NCBI RefSeq assembly: GCF_018812025.1
Contig: NC_063063.1
Coordinates: forward strand, 8,560,442 to 8,624,441
Source: Megalobrama amblycephala
Lineage: Eukaryota; Chordata; Actinopteri; Cypriniformes; Xenocyprididae
Reading direction: 5' to 3'
Length of the DNA: 64,000 nt
Below, piece after piece: positions 1 to 10,613 of this stretch. The notes under the pieces were generated by a model. It saw only the letters and a list, made by a program, of their open reading frames with translations, did no database searches and was not told the origin of the DNA. The translations under genes and the position numbers were made by a program. The number at the start of each line of letters is the position of its first letter. Positions within the stretch are counted from its first letter, which is position 1.

Positions 1-3000
1 CAAAGTGAAGTTGCCCAGCTCATCCAGCAGACCCTTGAACAGGAGCGCTGGCAACGGGAGATGATGGAACAACGATATGGCAACTATATGGGCGATGAGG
101 AAGAGGTCTGTGTGTACTTGCTGTTATTTGAACAATGTATGATGTGTTTTTTTGTTTGTTTTAACAGTCTGTAATCACTAATCAGGTACTTGTTCATATC
201 TTTATATTACACATTAGGGTTTTCACACCGCGCTTAACCCTGGTTATAGTCGTTCTAAACAAGTCGTTTCACACTTGTAATTTAGATGCAGGGAGTGGTA
301 GCACCGCTTTTTACCCAGGGCTATGAAACCTTGCTCTGGAGCAGGGTTAGCACCGCTTTTGCAGTGCCAAACTTGTACATTGTGAAGAAACATTGCAGTG
401 TTAGAATGTCACAACTAGATGCTCAGCAACCGACAACCAGTCGTGTGCCTTATATTCACTCGCTTTGGGCAGTCACAGAAACACAGAGCGATGTATAAAC
501 AATCGTTTCTGCGTATGAAAGGAAAAGTATCAAATGGTGATGGAAAACGCAACAACTGGAGTGGAGACCATCATTTTTACCTTATAGTTTGAAAAGTTCA
601 CTCAGAAAAAAACTTGATATTACAGTCAGTGTAATAATGAGGACGCGCAATGCTAGAGCCTTTATGTAAACAGGTCATGTGCTGCGTTTGTCCAGTCAGT
701 GACATTGAGACCACAAATATGCAGATAAGGACTTTAACCTGGGCTTTAGGAATGTGCAGTATGAAACAGTAGCTTATGAATACCTAGGATTAACAGGTAT
801 AGTATGAGCAGTGAAACATGAATAAAGATAACCCAGGGTTACATTTACCAGGGGTTTAAATGACCCAGGGTTAACTATTTCAAGTGTGAAAAGCCCTATA
901 GTAAGAAAAGTGATTATAAATATATATTAAAAGTAAAATAGAAGGTAAGCTGCTGAAGCATACACAAGTGTATCTACATGTAATGATTTCATAAAAGTTT
1001 CCTCCACATTTATTGACATTTTTGGTATTATATATCTGCCATGTTGTTCTTAAATTTCCACACACTCACATTGTTCTTCAAGAGGCCAATATGATTATAA
1101 AAAAAAAGCAAGTGAGGTACACTTGTCATTTCAAGTTAATGCAATATCATGTCATTGAATTTCTTATAGTGACACAAGACTTGGTATTGTATACACCTAA
1201 GTAAGCTATTTTCTGTTAATGTGCGAGACATTAGCTGCTATAGGTAAATAACTGGAAGTGCAGTAACCTGTAAAAACTATTTGTGCTACAAACCAGTGTA
1301 TTTATAATGATGACAATGCATAAAAAATAATATGGCAAGAAATATGTCTACCAGTTTGCAGTACCAAGCTAAAAATACCTGGAAGCGGGTGACACCGGAA
1401 ACCAGACAAATTCAATTTACAAATGGCCGTGCCCGCTATTACGTTAAAAATAAAGTGGATACATTGCATTTAATCTAAAATGCATTCCAAGACCATATTG
1501 TGTTTTTAAATGTACACAAGTTATGTGTGAAAGACCACTAACATTAATTAATAAACTTCAGCTGTCACTTCAGCTTCCTCTGGTATTAAACTTCAGCTGC
1601 CATAACACCATATCTGTGCCCTGATTTTAGAAAGGAAGAGTGTTTATCCATTGGCGTAACTTTGTTTTTAAAGGTGGTTGGGACAGGAGTATGTGTTTAA
1701 TGTGATAGTTTCATTCTTACATCTACTATAATACAACATGTTGTTAGTCCAGAGAAAATACATAATTCACAGATCCGCTATTAGTGTTTGTGAGTTCTAA
1801 TGATCTGGTGGTAGAACTTTTGTTAAGCATGCCAGAAGTTCTGGATTCTAATCCGCCTTCGTATAGTTTATTTTTTCTCTCATTAAAACCAACTATGTTT
1901 ATCGGTGACTGTATATCAAGAGCAGACACACTTTGTGTGCATTTTGTTTTGCGATTTCAACGGAACGAATAGAGAGTCTCTGCAGTGGTTAGCGTTTACC
2001 GCTATTGATAACAGTGGCAATGAACACTCGTCATGATTTCATAAACAACACATTCCAGCACCAGATCACCTATTATTTAACACAAACAATCAAAATTAAT
2101 ACTCTGCTAGTCAACTAGACTAGTTTTTGTATTAGATGCATCTGTACCGCGAGATGTTTCAAAAAGTATTGGGGACTTAGCAGATGTGAAAGTCTTTATT
2201 TTTCTTTTGTTCATCAGGACATTTTAAAAAAATATGTTTAAAACTTGTGACAAAAGGCTGTTCCCATGTTCTTCCCTTCTAGCCAGGTGATTATGGCACT
2301 GATGAAGATGAAGAAGACGAGATGAGCCCCACATACCCTAGTGCCATAGAGGTGTTTGACTTGGCTGAAAATGAGGACATGCTGTCACCGGTGGAAGTGG
2401 ACCCTGAGAAGCTTGCTCACAAATATAAAGAAGTAAGACAAATTGAGCTCAACAACAAGGGTTTAAAACAGAAAAATTGTGTTGACTAATGTCTAATTAC
2501 AGTTAAAAAGTATCCACATTTAATTGTACTTGCAAGTAAAAATGAATGATTTCCCAGCTTTTTAAATAGATGGATAACAAGAGTATAAGTTTGTAAAGCA
2601 ACCAGTTCAATCACAGTTTTCAATTCATTGTCCTAATTATGTAGGGCTGAACTGAACTGTAACAAAATATTATACCTGAAATTGGTAAATGACTGTACTA
2701 CTGTGCATGATTAAAAATTGCATATACGTTTATGTATGTAGAAAGACAATTTGAAGAGACAAACTCCACATGGTCTAACACACTGATTAGACCATTTAGA
2801 CTTTGATTTGCTTTCCATTAAATTGCCACTTTTGTCATTGAAAAATAAAAGATTTAGTTACGTTCTTTAATCTGTTTACTACTTTGGCACAGCTGCAGAT
2901 CAAACATGCTGTGACTCAGGCTGAAATCCAACAGCTCAAGAGGAAGGTATGATAACCCTTTTCATGCTAACTGGTCATCATATATCTAATCAAATTCTGG

Positions 3001-4983
3001 GTTTTCTTAGGATGAAGAGAAAATTGTCATCATTTACTTTTCTTTCCAAACCTGCCAATCATGGCATTGTTGACATCAAACCTGACACAACACACCAAGT
3101 TTGAATGTGTGAATATACATTAGTTTTAACTTTAGAGCTTGGTGGAAGGGAAGATTATCATTGTATTACAGCTTACATTCTTCATTTTGGCAAAATTCAC
3201 TGTTTGTGTTTTACAAAAGTAAGAAAAGCATTAAGATTTACAGTATAATGCAATGAGGGTGAGTAAATGATGGCAGAATTTCCAAATTTAGGCCTTTACA
3301 TTTTTCAGAAGAACACACATGGAAGTTTTTCCTCTGACAAAGAGTTCTGGCTTTTCACATTTGTAAAGTTTTGATCTATGTTACTATTTGCATGACAAGT
3401 CTAAGAAAGTAATCATCTGTTTGCATTTATAATGTGTTTTGCATTTATTTGTAAGCTGAATCATGCAGAGCAGGAGAAACAGCGCTGGCGTGCTGAAAAA
3501 GCCCAGATGGAGCGTAACATGCAGGAGAATCGGGAGCGCATGGAGAAGTTGGAGGGATATTGGATGGAAGCGCAGAGTCTGTGCCAGGCTGTGGATGAGC
3601 ACCTGAAAGAAACACAGGCTCAATACCAGGCTCTAGAACGCAAATACAGCAAGGCCAAACGCCTTATAAAAGAGTATCAGCAAAAGTGAGAGAAAACACA
3701 GATACTAATCCACATCCACAATCTTACTAAACTGGTTTAGTTTTACCTTTTTCTTTAAAGAGTAACGTATGTTCAGATATTCACCTACTATTTGTTAATT
3801 GTAATGTAATGTTCATTTTATGTACGAGGTTAATAAATACATTTAAATAGATAAAACATACAGTTAGAATTACATAGCAGCATTCTAGAAGACATATGTA
3901 CTAAACAGACACAAAAAACCTTTGCAATTTATAAAGAGTAAGAGGGCCCACGATCTGACACTCATTCTTGTACAGTACAGTCCAAAAGTTTGGAACCACT
4001 AAGATTTTTAATGTTTTTAAAAGAAGCTTCGTCTGCTCACCAAGGCTACATTTATTTAATTAAAAATACAGTAAAAAACAGTAATATTGTGAAATATTAT
4101 TACAATTTAAAATAACTGTTTTCTATTTGAATATATTTCACAAAGTAATTTATTCCTGTGAAGGCAAAGCTGAATTTTCAGCATCATTACTCCAGTCTTC
4201 AGTGTCACATGATCCTTCAGAAATCATTCTAATATGCTGATCTGCTGCTCAAGAAACATTTAATGTGTACAATTGTACAAAATATTTGTGTACAATATTT
4301 TTTTTCAGGATTATTTGATGAATAGAAAGTTCAAAAGAACAGTGTTTATCTGAAATCTAATCTTTTGTAAAAATTCAGAATTCAGCTTTGCATCACAGGA
4401 ATAAATTACTTTGTCAAATATATTTAAAAAGTACACAGTTATTTTAAATTGTAATAATATTTCACAATATTACTGTTTTTTACTGTATTTTTAATTAAAT
4501 AAATGTAGCCTTGGTGAGCAGATGAAACTTCTTTTAAAAACATTAAAAATCTTAGTGGTTCCAAACTTTTGGACTGTACTGTATGTCATCGGCCAAAGAT
4601 ATACACCCTAGATTAATTAAAATTTTAAAGTATTTAATTAAATTTCAGGAATCTAATTAATGTCTTTTGACTTTCATTTTTATACAGGGAGATTGAGTTA
4701 CTGAAGAAGAAAACAGCTCAGCAGAAAACTCTAGAGGAGACTGAAGTGTCACATAAGGAGGAAACAGAACAACTCCAAGACAAGGTAGAGTGATCAAATT
4801 TCTATAATATTTAGTAATGATCAAATCCTTTTGCTTACCGCTAATACATTATATCAATCATACAGTGCATAAACATGGCATTTTAGACATTTTAATTTAA
4901 GCAGTCATGTGAAATATCTCTTTTTATAGGTAATAGATCTTGGATCACAGGTCGAGGAGTTGAAGTCACTGGATCCATCGTAA
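1..4983 (+). CDS. ppp1r9b: Spinophilin/neurabin-2 (PPP1R9B-like), C-terminal coding exons; gene starts left of the window
   Basis: Spinophilin is an actin-binding scaffold that targets protein phosphatase 1 to dendritic spines and other junctions; this is its C-terminal coiled coil. Six exons with GT/AG borders join in phase: 1-105, 2283-2432, 2893-2946, 3456-3685, 4688-4784 and 4930-4983 (stop TAA). The peptide has landmarks I know from mammalian spinophilin: [19 protein letters not shown], an acidic linker [64 protein letters not shown] and [15 protein letters not shown]. It is rich in charged heptads. The stop comes 18 codons into the last exon, so there is no SAM domain, which favours PPP1R9B over the longer PPP1R9A. 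The F-actin, PP1-binding and PDZ parts lie upstream of base 1. The last exon ([17 protein letters not shown]) is the least conserved part. The gene converges tail to tail with the PRDM9-like gene. Confidence 0.88.
216..897. mobile_element. Non-autonomous DNA transposon (MITE) in a spinophilin intron
   Basis: The ends are inverted copies of each other: AGGGTTTTCACAC on the left and GTGTGAAAAGCCCT on the right, with further paired AACCCTGG/CCAGGGTT blocks inside. No transposase frame is present. No clear target duplication is visible, so the superfamily is not assigned. The 70-codon frame at 286-498 lies wholly inside the element and is not a gene. Confidence 0.65.
1380..2260. other. Intron sequence without a recognised gene
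   Basis: This is the distal part of the first spinophilin intron in the window. It is AT-rich, with short open frames on both strands that have no family resemblance. A stretch near 1800-1855 ends in a weak B-box-like GGATTCTAATCC, so an old tRNA-derived SINE is possible but not supported well enough to call. Confidence 0.4.
3971..4583. mobile_element. MITE with ~200-bp terminal inverted repeats
   Basis: The left arm begins TACAGTACAGTCCAAAAGTT and the right arm ends with its complement, AACTTTTGGACTGTACTGTA. Pairing continues for about 200 bp on each side, including the Lys/Asn-rich AT block and the TTTATTCCTGTGA/TCACAGGAATAAA block. It lies in the intron before the last two spinophilin exons. 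A related, more diverged fragment occurs at about 18340-18550. I know this consensus as a very common teleost interspersed repeat. Confidence 0.8.
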
Positions 4984-5292
4984 AAGTTAATTGTTTAAAT
5001 TATAACTACTTTAATGTAAATGTACTGGAACTGGGGAAATAGAGAATCTGTACTTTTGTCCATTTTATTATTGTCAGTAAGCCCAAGAGTTTCATTCCTT
5101 CATATCTTAATTTCAGGCTCTTTATGGTTTTAGAGATTTTTCTTTATTCATTCATAGTATTGTGAATAATTGTTTTACCCAGCAGTATTTGCGCTTTACC
5201 CTTTGTATTTTCCTTATATTTAACTCTAGATAATGATTCGGCTGTCATTGATAGTTTTGCCAAAGTTGTTCCTATGATAATCTAATGTACAC

Positions 5293-5298
5293 AATAAA
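5293..5298 (+). terminator. Candidate poly(A) signal for spinophilin (proximal)
   Basis: AATAAA lies 310 bp after the spinophilin stop codon. A second AATAAA is at 5775-5780. Either would give a short 3' UTR. Confidence 0.4.
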
Positions 5299-6591
5299 AA
5301 TTGTCTTTTTCAAGTTATGTTAACAACATATGTGGCAGAACGGAAGACTGATCTTTCATTAACAAAACACTACAGTAGAACATTTTTCCTGTTTCAGCTC
5401 TGAATCTAATGAAACAGAGGCACCGATTGTACCAGAAGTGGCGAAAACAACATCTCGTGTTTGAAGACATCTGTTTCTGAAACTCCAGTAATTACCTGCC
5501 ACTTGCTGCTGTACCTTAAAAGTCTCATTACTCTTTTTTTCCATGTTATCCTAATGTCTCTCCGGGGCTGTCCTTAGGAGGCACTGTTAAATGTGATAAA
5601 ACAATAAGTATGATTTGTCTAGATTCTTAAAAAGTATATATTAATATAAAATGGGAAGCACATCATTCACGGTATGGAACGGACGGAACCTGAGGAACAT
5701 AGAAAAGACTCAAAATGATAAATGGACTCTTGAAGAACCAGTCGAGGATGTATTTCAGCTAACATTTTGTGGTCAATAAAAACAGCATACTTAGCTTAGC
5801 CTTACTATATATAGCCAGATTTCAAGGGGTTTTTCTCTCTCTCCAATTGCCTCTATTCTACCTATATCAGTTCACCCTATACCTCTTGTGCAAGGTTTTG
5901 GTGACTTGAACCTTAAAAACCAACTGCTGCCTTTTTCTCAGTATTACTCCAGTGTTGTCACTCTCCAGTGTTCATTTAGACCTCCCGTTGAACCTTCTTT
6001 ACAGAGGCAAAAAAAGGTGTTTGCTACTTACTTTTTACCAGTGGAACTGTTCTTTTGTTCAGCTAATACAGACACATGTATGATTATGGGACTGGCCTCC
6101 ACATGTGTATATTTTTTTCTTCTTCTTTTTTAATGAGTGTGATTTACATTTAAATGCAGTTGAAAGAGATTGACCTGTAGAGGCAATAGTTTCATGAAAT
6201 CTGGATATATTTAAAAAAAATAAAATAAATAAATAAATAGGACACTATCTACATACTACTGCCTGGAGTGAACCTGCCTCATGAATTGTTCAGTATAATT
6301 TAACCTTATACAGAGCACAGTTCTTAGACTAGCTGTTGGAGAAAGATGTCCTAGATACGACAGTGAATTCCAAATTCTATGGGAAGCAAGACATTTTGTT
6401 AAAGTAATCATGTGAAATGTATGACCGAACCAAGAACTATAAATGATTGTGAATGTAGATTTAGTGTCACCATTAGTCTTCACACCGGGACTAAATTAAA
6501 ACGATGAGGCATGTAAACATCTTTTTTTTTTTTTTTCAGTGCAAGACTTGTATGGAAAACACTCATGTGGTTTGTTAATGTGCTTTTATGA

Positions 6592-6597
6592 AATAAA
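6592..6597 (+). terminator. Candidate poly(A) signal for spinophilin (distal)
   Basis: AATAAA is followed about 30 bp later by a T/G-rich stretch (TTGCTTTGTTTTCTTC), the usual layout of a vertebrate cleavage site. Use of this site would give a 3' UTR of about 1.6 kb. Confidence 0.45.
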
Positions 6598-6619
6598 CAG
6601 TCAACTGTGGATTTGTAAC

Positions 6620-8685
6620 CAAGGTTGCTTTGTTTTCTTCAAGTGATACAATATGCTTTTTCATATGTTCGAAATAACAACTTCATGGACATAATGGTAG
6701 TCCTAAACTTTTCAACTAGGTGGACTAAATCTGTCAAGAGATTGACTTCAATGAACACATAAAGCTCGTATGTATCTAAAACTGACTCAAACATGACCAT
6801 GTGCATTACTAACCTCTAGAGGGAGCAAATTGATACAACTTATTCTTTGTGTTGACAAAGATGTCAGATAATTCTAAATGTATAATTATTAATCACAAAT
6901 AAATAATAATAATAATAAAAAAATCAGCCCTCGAAGGTCTGATACCACAGGCATTTCTTCCTCTTCAACCCAAACATCATGTGGAGTTTTTTTTTTTAAT
7001 TTTAGTGTTTGATCTGACTGCCTGTGTTCACAAATTGAGAAAATAGTTTAAATTCATATTTTTAATAAATACTCTGCATTAGGGAACTCATTGTTACTAA
7101 AGTATTGCTCATGGGCAGATGGAGAAAGAAAAAAGTTTGTTCAATTATTTTGTTTTATTAATGCATTTGAGGGTTAAATTGTTTCCAAGGAAGCAGGAAA
7201 TTTGCATAGCACCAATGTGCACGTCAAGAACTCATGAGCATCTTCTAGCTCTCTGAAAAGGTCTCTATTCCCTAAGATTAGAGTTTTTTTGGAGAAATTT
7301 CGAAGCAATGACACAGATGGTATGTATAATGCTTGACACTCACAGTTCAGTACATTAAGCACGTCAGTGAGGCCTCCAGAATTAACAAACACCTCATTCA
7401 TGTGATTTTACATGATTCACATTTAAAAAAAAAAAAAAAAAAAAACGTTATGTGATTATTATGGTATCTTTAAAAGCATTTGGCAGAAAACAGTAGACCC
7501 ATGTTTTGGAATGTCCTCTCAACGGTAAATTGCCAAAAGTGCAGTCTATGTCAGACATTTTAGAATTATTGTACAAGGTGTTGCCCTTGTAATATTATAT
7601 GATCATAATTAAAATATCTATATTAAATTTAGAATGTAAATATATGCACTTTACAGACTTTCTAATATTATAAGACAGATAGAAGGATCTCAACCTGTAG
7701 GTATCATGCCATTTTTTTTCAATAATTTCATAATTCTAATAAACCAGCTCTTTAGGTTTAGGTTAAGGTAACTTTTTTCTTGAGGTCAGAGGTGGAGGGT
7801 TTGTTTTTCTACCTTGTTTGCACACATCATTACAACATTGAATTTAATATAGACAATAATCACATTGTATTTTATACAGGATAATGTGGCTACGATACAT
7901 GACGGCAAACACAGTCACAGCGTACAAATGAGCATCACAATATTTTTCTTTTAGGAGGCCCATTTGTAACCAAAGCAAAACTAAAATAAAATGTAATGGA
8001 GGCAAACTAGACTAATGAAAAACAATCACAGTACACCATGGTGAAAATCAGTTATCTGTGCAAGGTTATTATTTGATACCCACTATGGAAATAAACTATA
8101 CTCAATGCACCTAAAATCAGCTAAAAAACAAAATACTAACAGAAGCACAACAGATGATCTTATGCATTTTCTGTTGTATGGATTGACATGAAATATATAT
8201 ATATATGTATAAAAAAAACATTTATGTATCTATGCAAACTCTTAAGAGTTCCGATTAAGCATGTCATATTTCTTCAGTCTATGAATATACTGTAATTGGA
8301 ATAACAAAAACCCTCATTTTCCCATCTTCCAAATTTCTTGACTAAAAGAAAACATCTTGCAACGCATACATTTACAAAATTATTTTACTATGATCATAGG
8401 AACATACTGTTCAGCAATTACACATTTTGTCATTAATAAAATATAGTTTTGACTTTTGCATTTTTTTCAATAATGCTGTGTTTGGGGACTAACTACACCA
8501 ATTGTGTGCCCACTTGTGTCATACTCAAAAAAGCCTAGATCAGATTTGTCTAAAAGTTTTGACAAGAACAGGATCTTTTCATTGGTTAGATAATTTTGTC
8601 TTAAAATAACTAAAGATGTTCTTAAAGCAGGAACAACAAACTTTTCATGACATCCACAATAATCATCTTATTGTTAGTGCTTTAG
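6620..8685. other. Intergenic or 3'-UTR sequence between the two convergent genes
   Basis: AT-rich sequence with A/T homopolymers (for example A-run at 7424-7444) and a short TA repeat near 8195. It must contain the 3' UTR of the PRDM9-like gene. Candidate minus-strand signals are ATTAAA (forward TTTAAT near 7846) and AATAAA (forward 7154-7159). The 75-codon minus-strand frame at 7174-7401 has no recognisable domain and would fall inside a long 3' UTR. Confidence 0.4.
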
Positions 8686-10613
8686 TCAGGAGTGCATTTT
8701 TTGATGATGCCGGGTGAGATGGTATCTACGAGTAAAGCTTTTTCCACATTGAGTGCAGGGGAAAAGTTTGGTGCCATTATGAAGCTGTTGGTGAGCTTTG
8801 AGACTTTGTGGCCGACTAAAGCTTTTTCCACAATCAGGGCACTGGCATGGTCGAACGCCTGAGTGCTTCTGTTCATGCCTCCTCAAATCTCCCGACTGCC
8901 TGAAGCTTTCGCCGCACTGTGAACACAAGAAAGGTTTTTCACCTGTGTGTGTGCGGAGGTGAACATTCAGTTGCCCAGAGTGGACAAAACTCTTTCCGCA
9001 CTGCTGACACGTGTAGGGTTTTTCTCCTGTGTGGATGCGCTGATGTTGCTTGAGGCTATTAAACCAGCTGAAGGCCTTACCGCAATCTGTGCACAGATAC
9101 ACCTTCTCTCCCTGCTTGAAGCAGCTGTGATTCTTGAAGCCCTTGATTGTGCTAAAGCTCTTGCAGCACTGGCTGCAGCTGTGAGGCTTTTCAACAGACA
9201 AAACACCCCCTTCTTGGAAACTCAGATATTTTACACTCATTTCTGGGTGGTGACGGCGGATGTGTTTGTAAAGATATCGCTCATCAGTGAAGGAGAAGGG
9301 GCAGTATGTGCAGGGAAAGATGTTGGCATTAACCAGGGCCGAGCTCTGGCGGTGGGTTTTGCGGCGTGAATGACTCTGCTGGTGGCGCTTCAAGCCAGAA
9401 GACTGGGTGAAGGACTTGAGGCACACTGTGCAACAGTAGGGCTTCTCCTTGGAGTGGATAGTGCGCTCATGGCGACGAAGGTTACACATACGGTTGAAGT
9501 AAAGGTTGCAGTGGGAGCAACAGTAAGATCCATCTCCCTGTTGAATGCACTCATGGGCTTTGAGAAGATCAAAATTACTGAAAGCTCTCAGGCATTCACC
9601 GCAGACATGCTGGGAAGCTGGTGCTTCCTGTGGTTCCTCCATCTTATTATGATCTTGTCCTGCACATTGGTGAGTTTTCAATGTCTCCAAATCAGAGAAA
9701 CTTTGCTCACACTCAGTGCAGATAGGTAAACTCTTCTGCACTTCAACCTCAGCTGCTTGCTTATTTTTAGGTGGTCGGCCCCGTGATCGGCCAACAGGCA
9801 CTTTTTTAGGGCAACTCCTGCCTCTCAGAGGGTTCTTTGGAGACCTCCTCAATCGAGTGGGAGGTTCATAGGTTGGGTCATGCTTGTCAGAATTTATCTC
9901 TGTATCACCCTCAGTTCCTGCTGTGAGCGAGCCGCTCTCAACTAATCTGAGGTACTCTCCATGGTGATGGCGTTTGAGATGTTGATATAAATTGAATTTG
10001 GCCACAAAAGAGAAGGAGCACTTAGTGCAAGGATATATGTCAGAAGGTCTGTCTGCATCTTTTTCTTTCTTTTCTTCTCCCTGGTGGGTTTGTTGGTGTC
10101 TTTTCAGACCTGTTGCTTGACTAAAACACTTCCTACAATGGCTGCAGCAATAAGGTTTCTCTTTAGAGTGAATAGTGCGTTGATGTCTCTTCAGATGACA
10201 AGATCTCAAAAAGTTCCGGCCACACTCACCACATTTATTTATTTCATCTGAGATCTCAGTAGCACAGTTTGCCTGGTCACTCAATCCATTACTGCATGTT
10301 TCGGACAAATCAGTGCAGTCTGACTTTTTTGAGTGATTCATGGGTTGTCCATTTAGGGTTGAAATTTGACCCTGACAGCTTTCCGTCATTGGCTGTGTAT
10401 GGGTTGGAGGAGCTGCATCAGAGTCCAGAAGGCACTGGTCTACGTCTATAACTGTTGAGTGGTCTTCAGACTCAAGCGGCTGTGTCTGCATGAAGTGCAC
10501 ATACTGATCGGGATGTGAGCGCTTCACATGAACACGCAGATAAAAAATAGTTGGGAAGGAGTAATGGCAATGAGGACATGGGCAGTCCTGAGTTGCCTGT
10601 TCTTCAGTTGTAC
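8686..10613 (-). CDS. prdm9: PRDM9-like terminal exon: fifteen-finger zinc-finger array with an AT-hook
   Basis: The last exon (residues 221-861) begins after a TTTTTCAG acceptor and carries fifteen C2H2-type fingers. Finger 1 (CPCPHCHYSF) is separated from fingers 2-4 by an acidic, Ser/Thr-rich linker. A basic linker with an AT-hook-like GRSRGRPPKNK (residue ~500) precedes fingers 5-6. Fingers 7-10 follow, and then a compact C-terminal run 11-15 joined by TGEKP-type linkers. Fingers 5, 6 and 10 have Cys in place of the last His (C2HC-like) or are degenerate. Block 2-4 resembles block 7-9, with the repeated pattern YCC..C, GLKRHQQ.H and LY.H..RHH. This suggests an old internal duplication. 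Unlike hotspot-setting mammalian PRDM9, the fingers are not near-identical minisatellite copies. The contact residues therefore look slowly evolving. Confidence 0.9.

Noticed and set aside
7174..7401. Minus-strand 75-codon frame downstream of prdm9
   Set aside because: It has no recognisable domain or splice sites and lies where the prdm9 3' UTR is expected. It is not supported as a gene, though not excluded.
8947..9729. Plus-strand frames opposite the zinc fingers
   Set aside because: Shadows of the PRDM9-like zinc-finger exon on the other strand.
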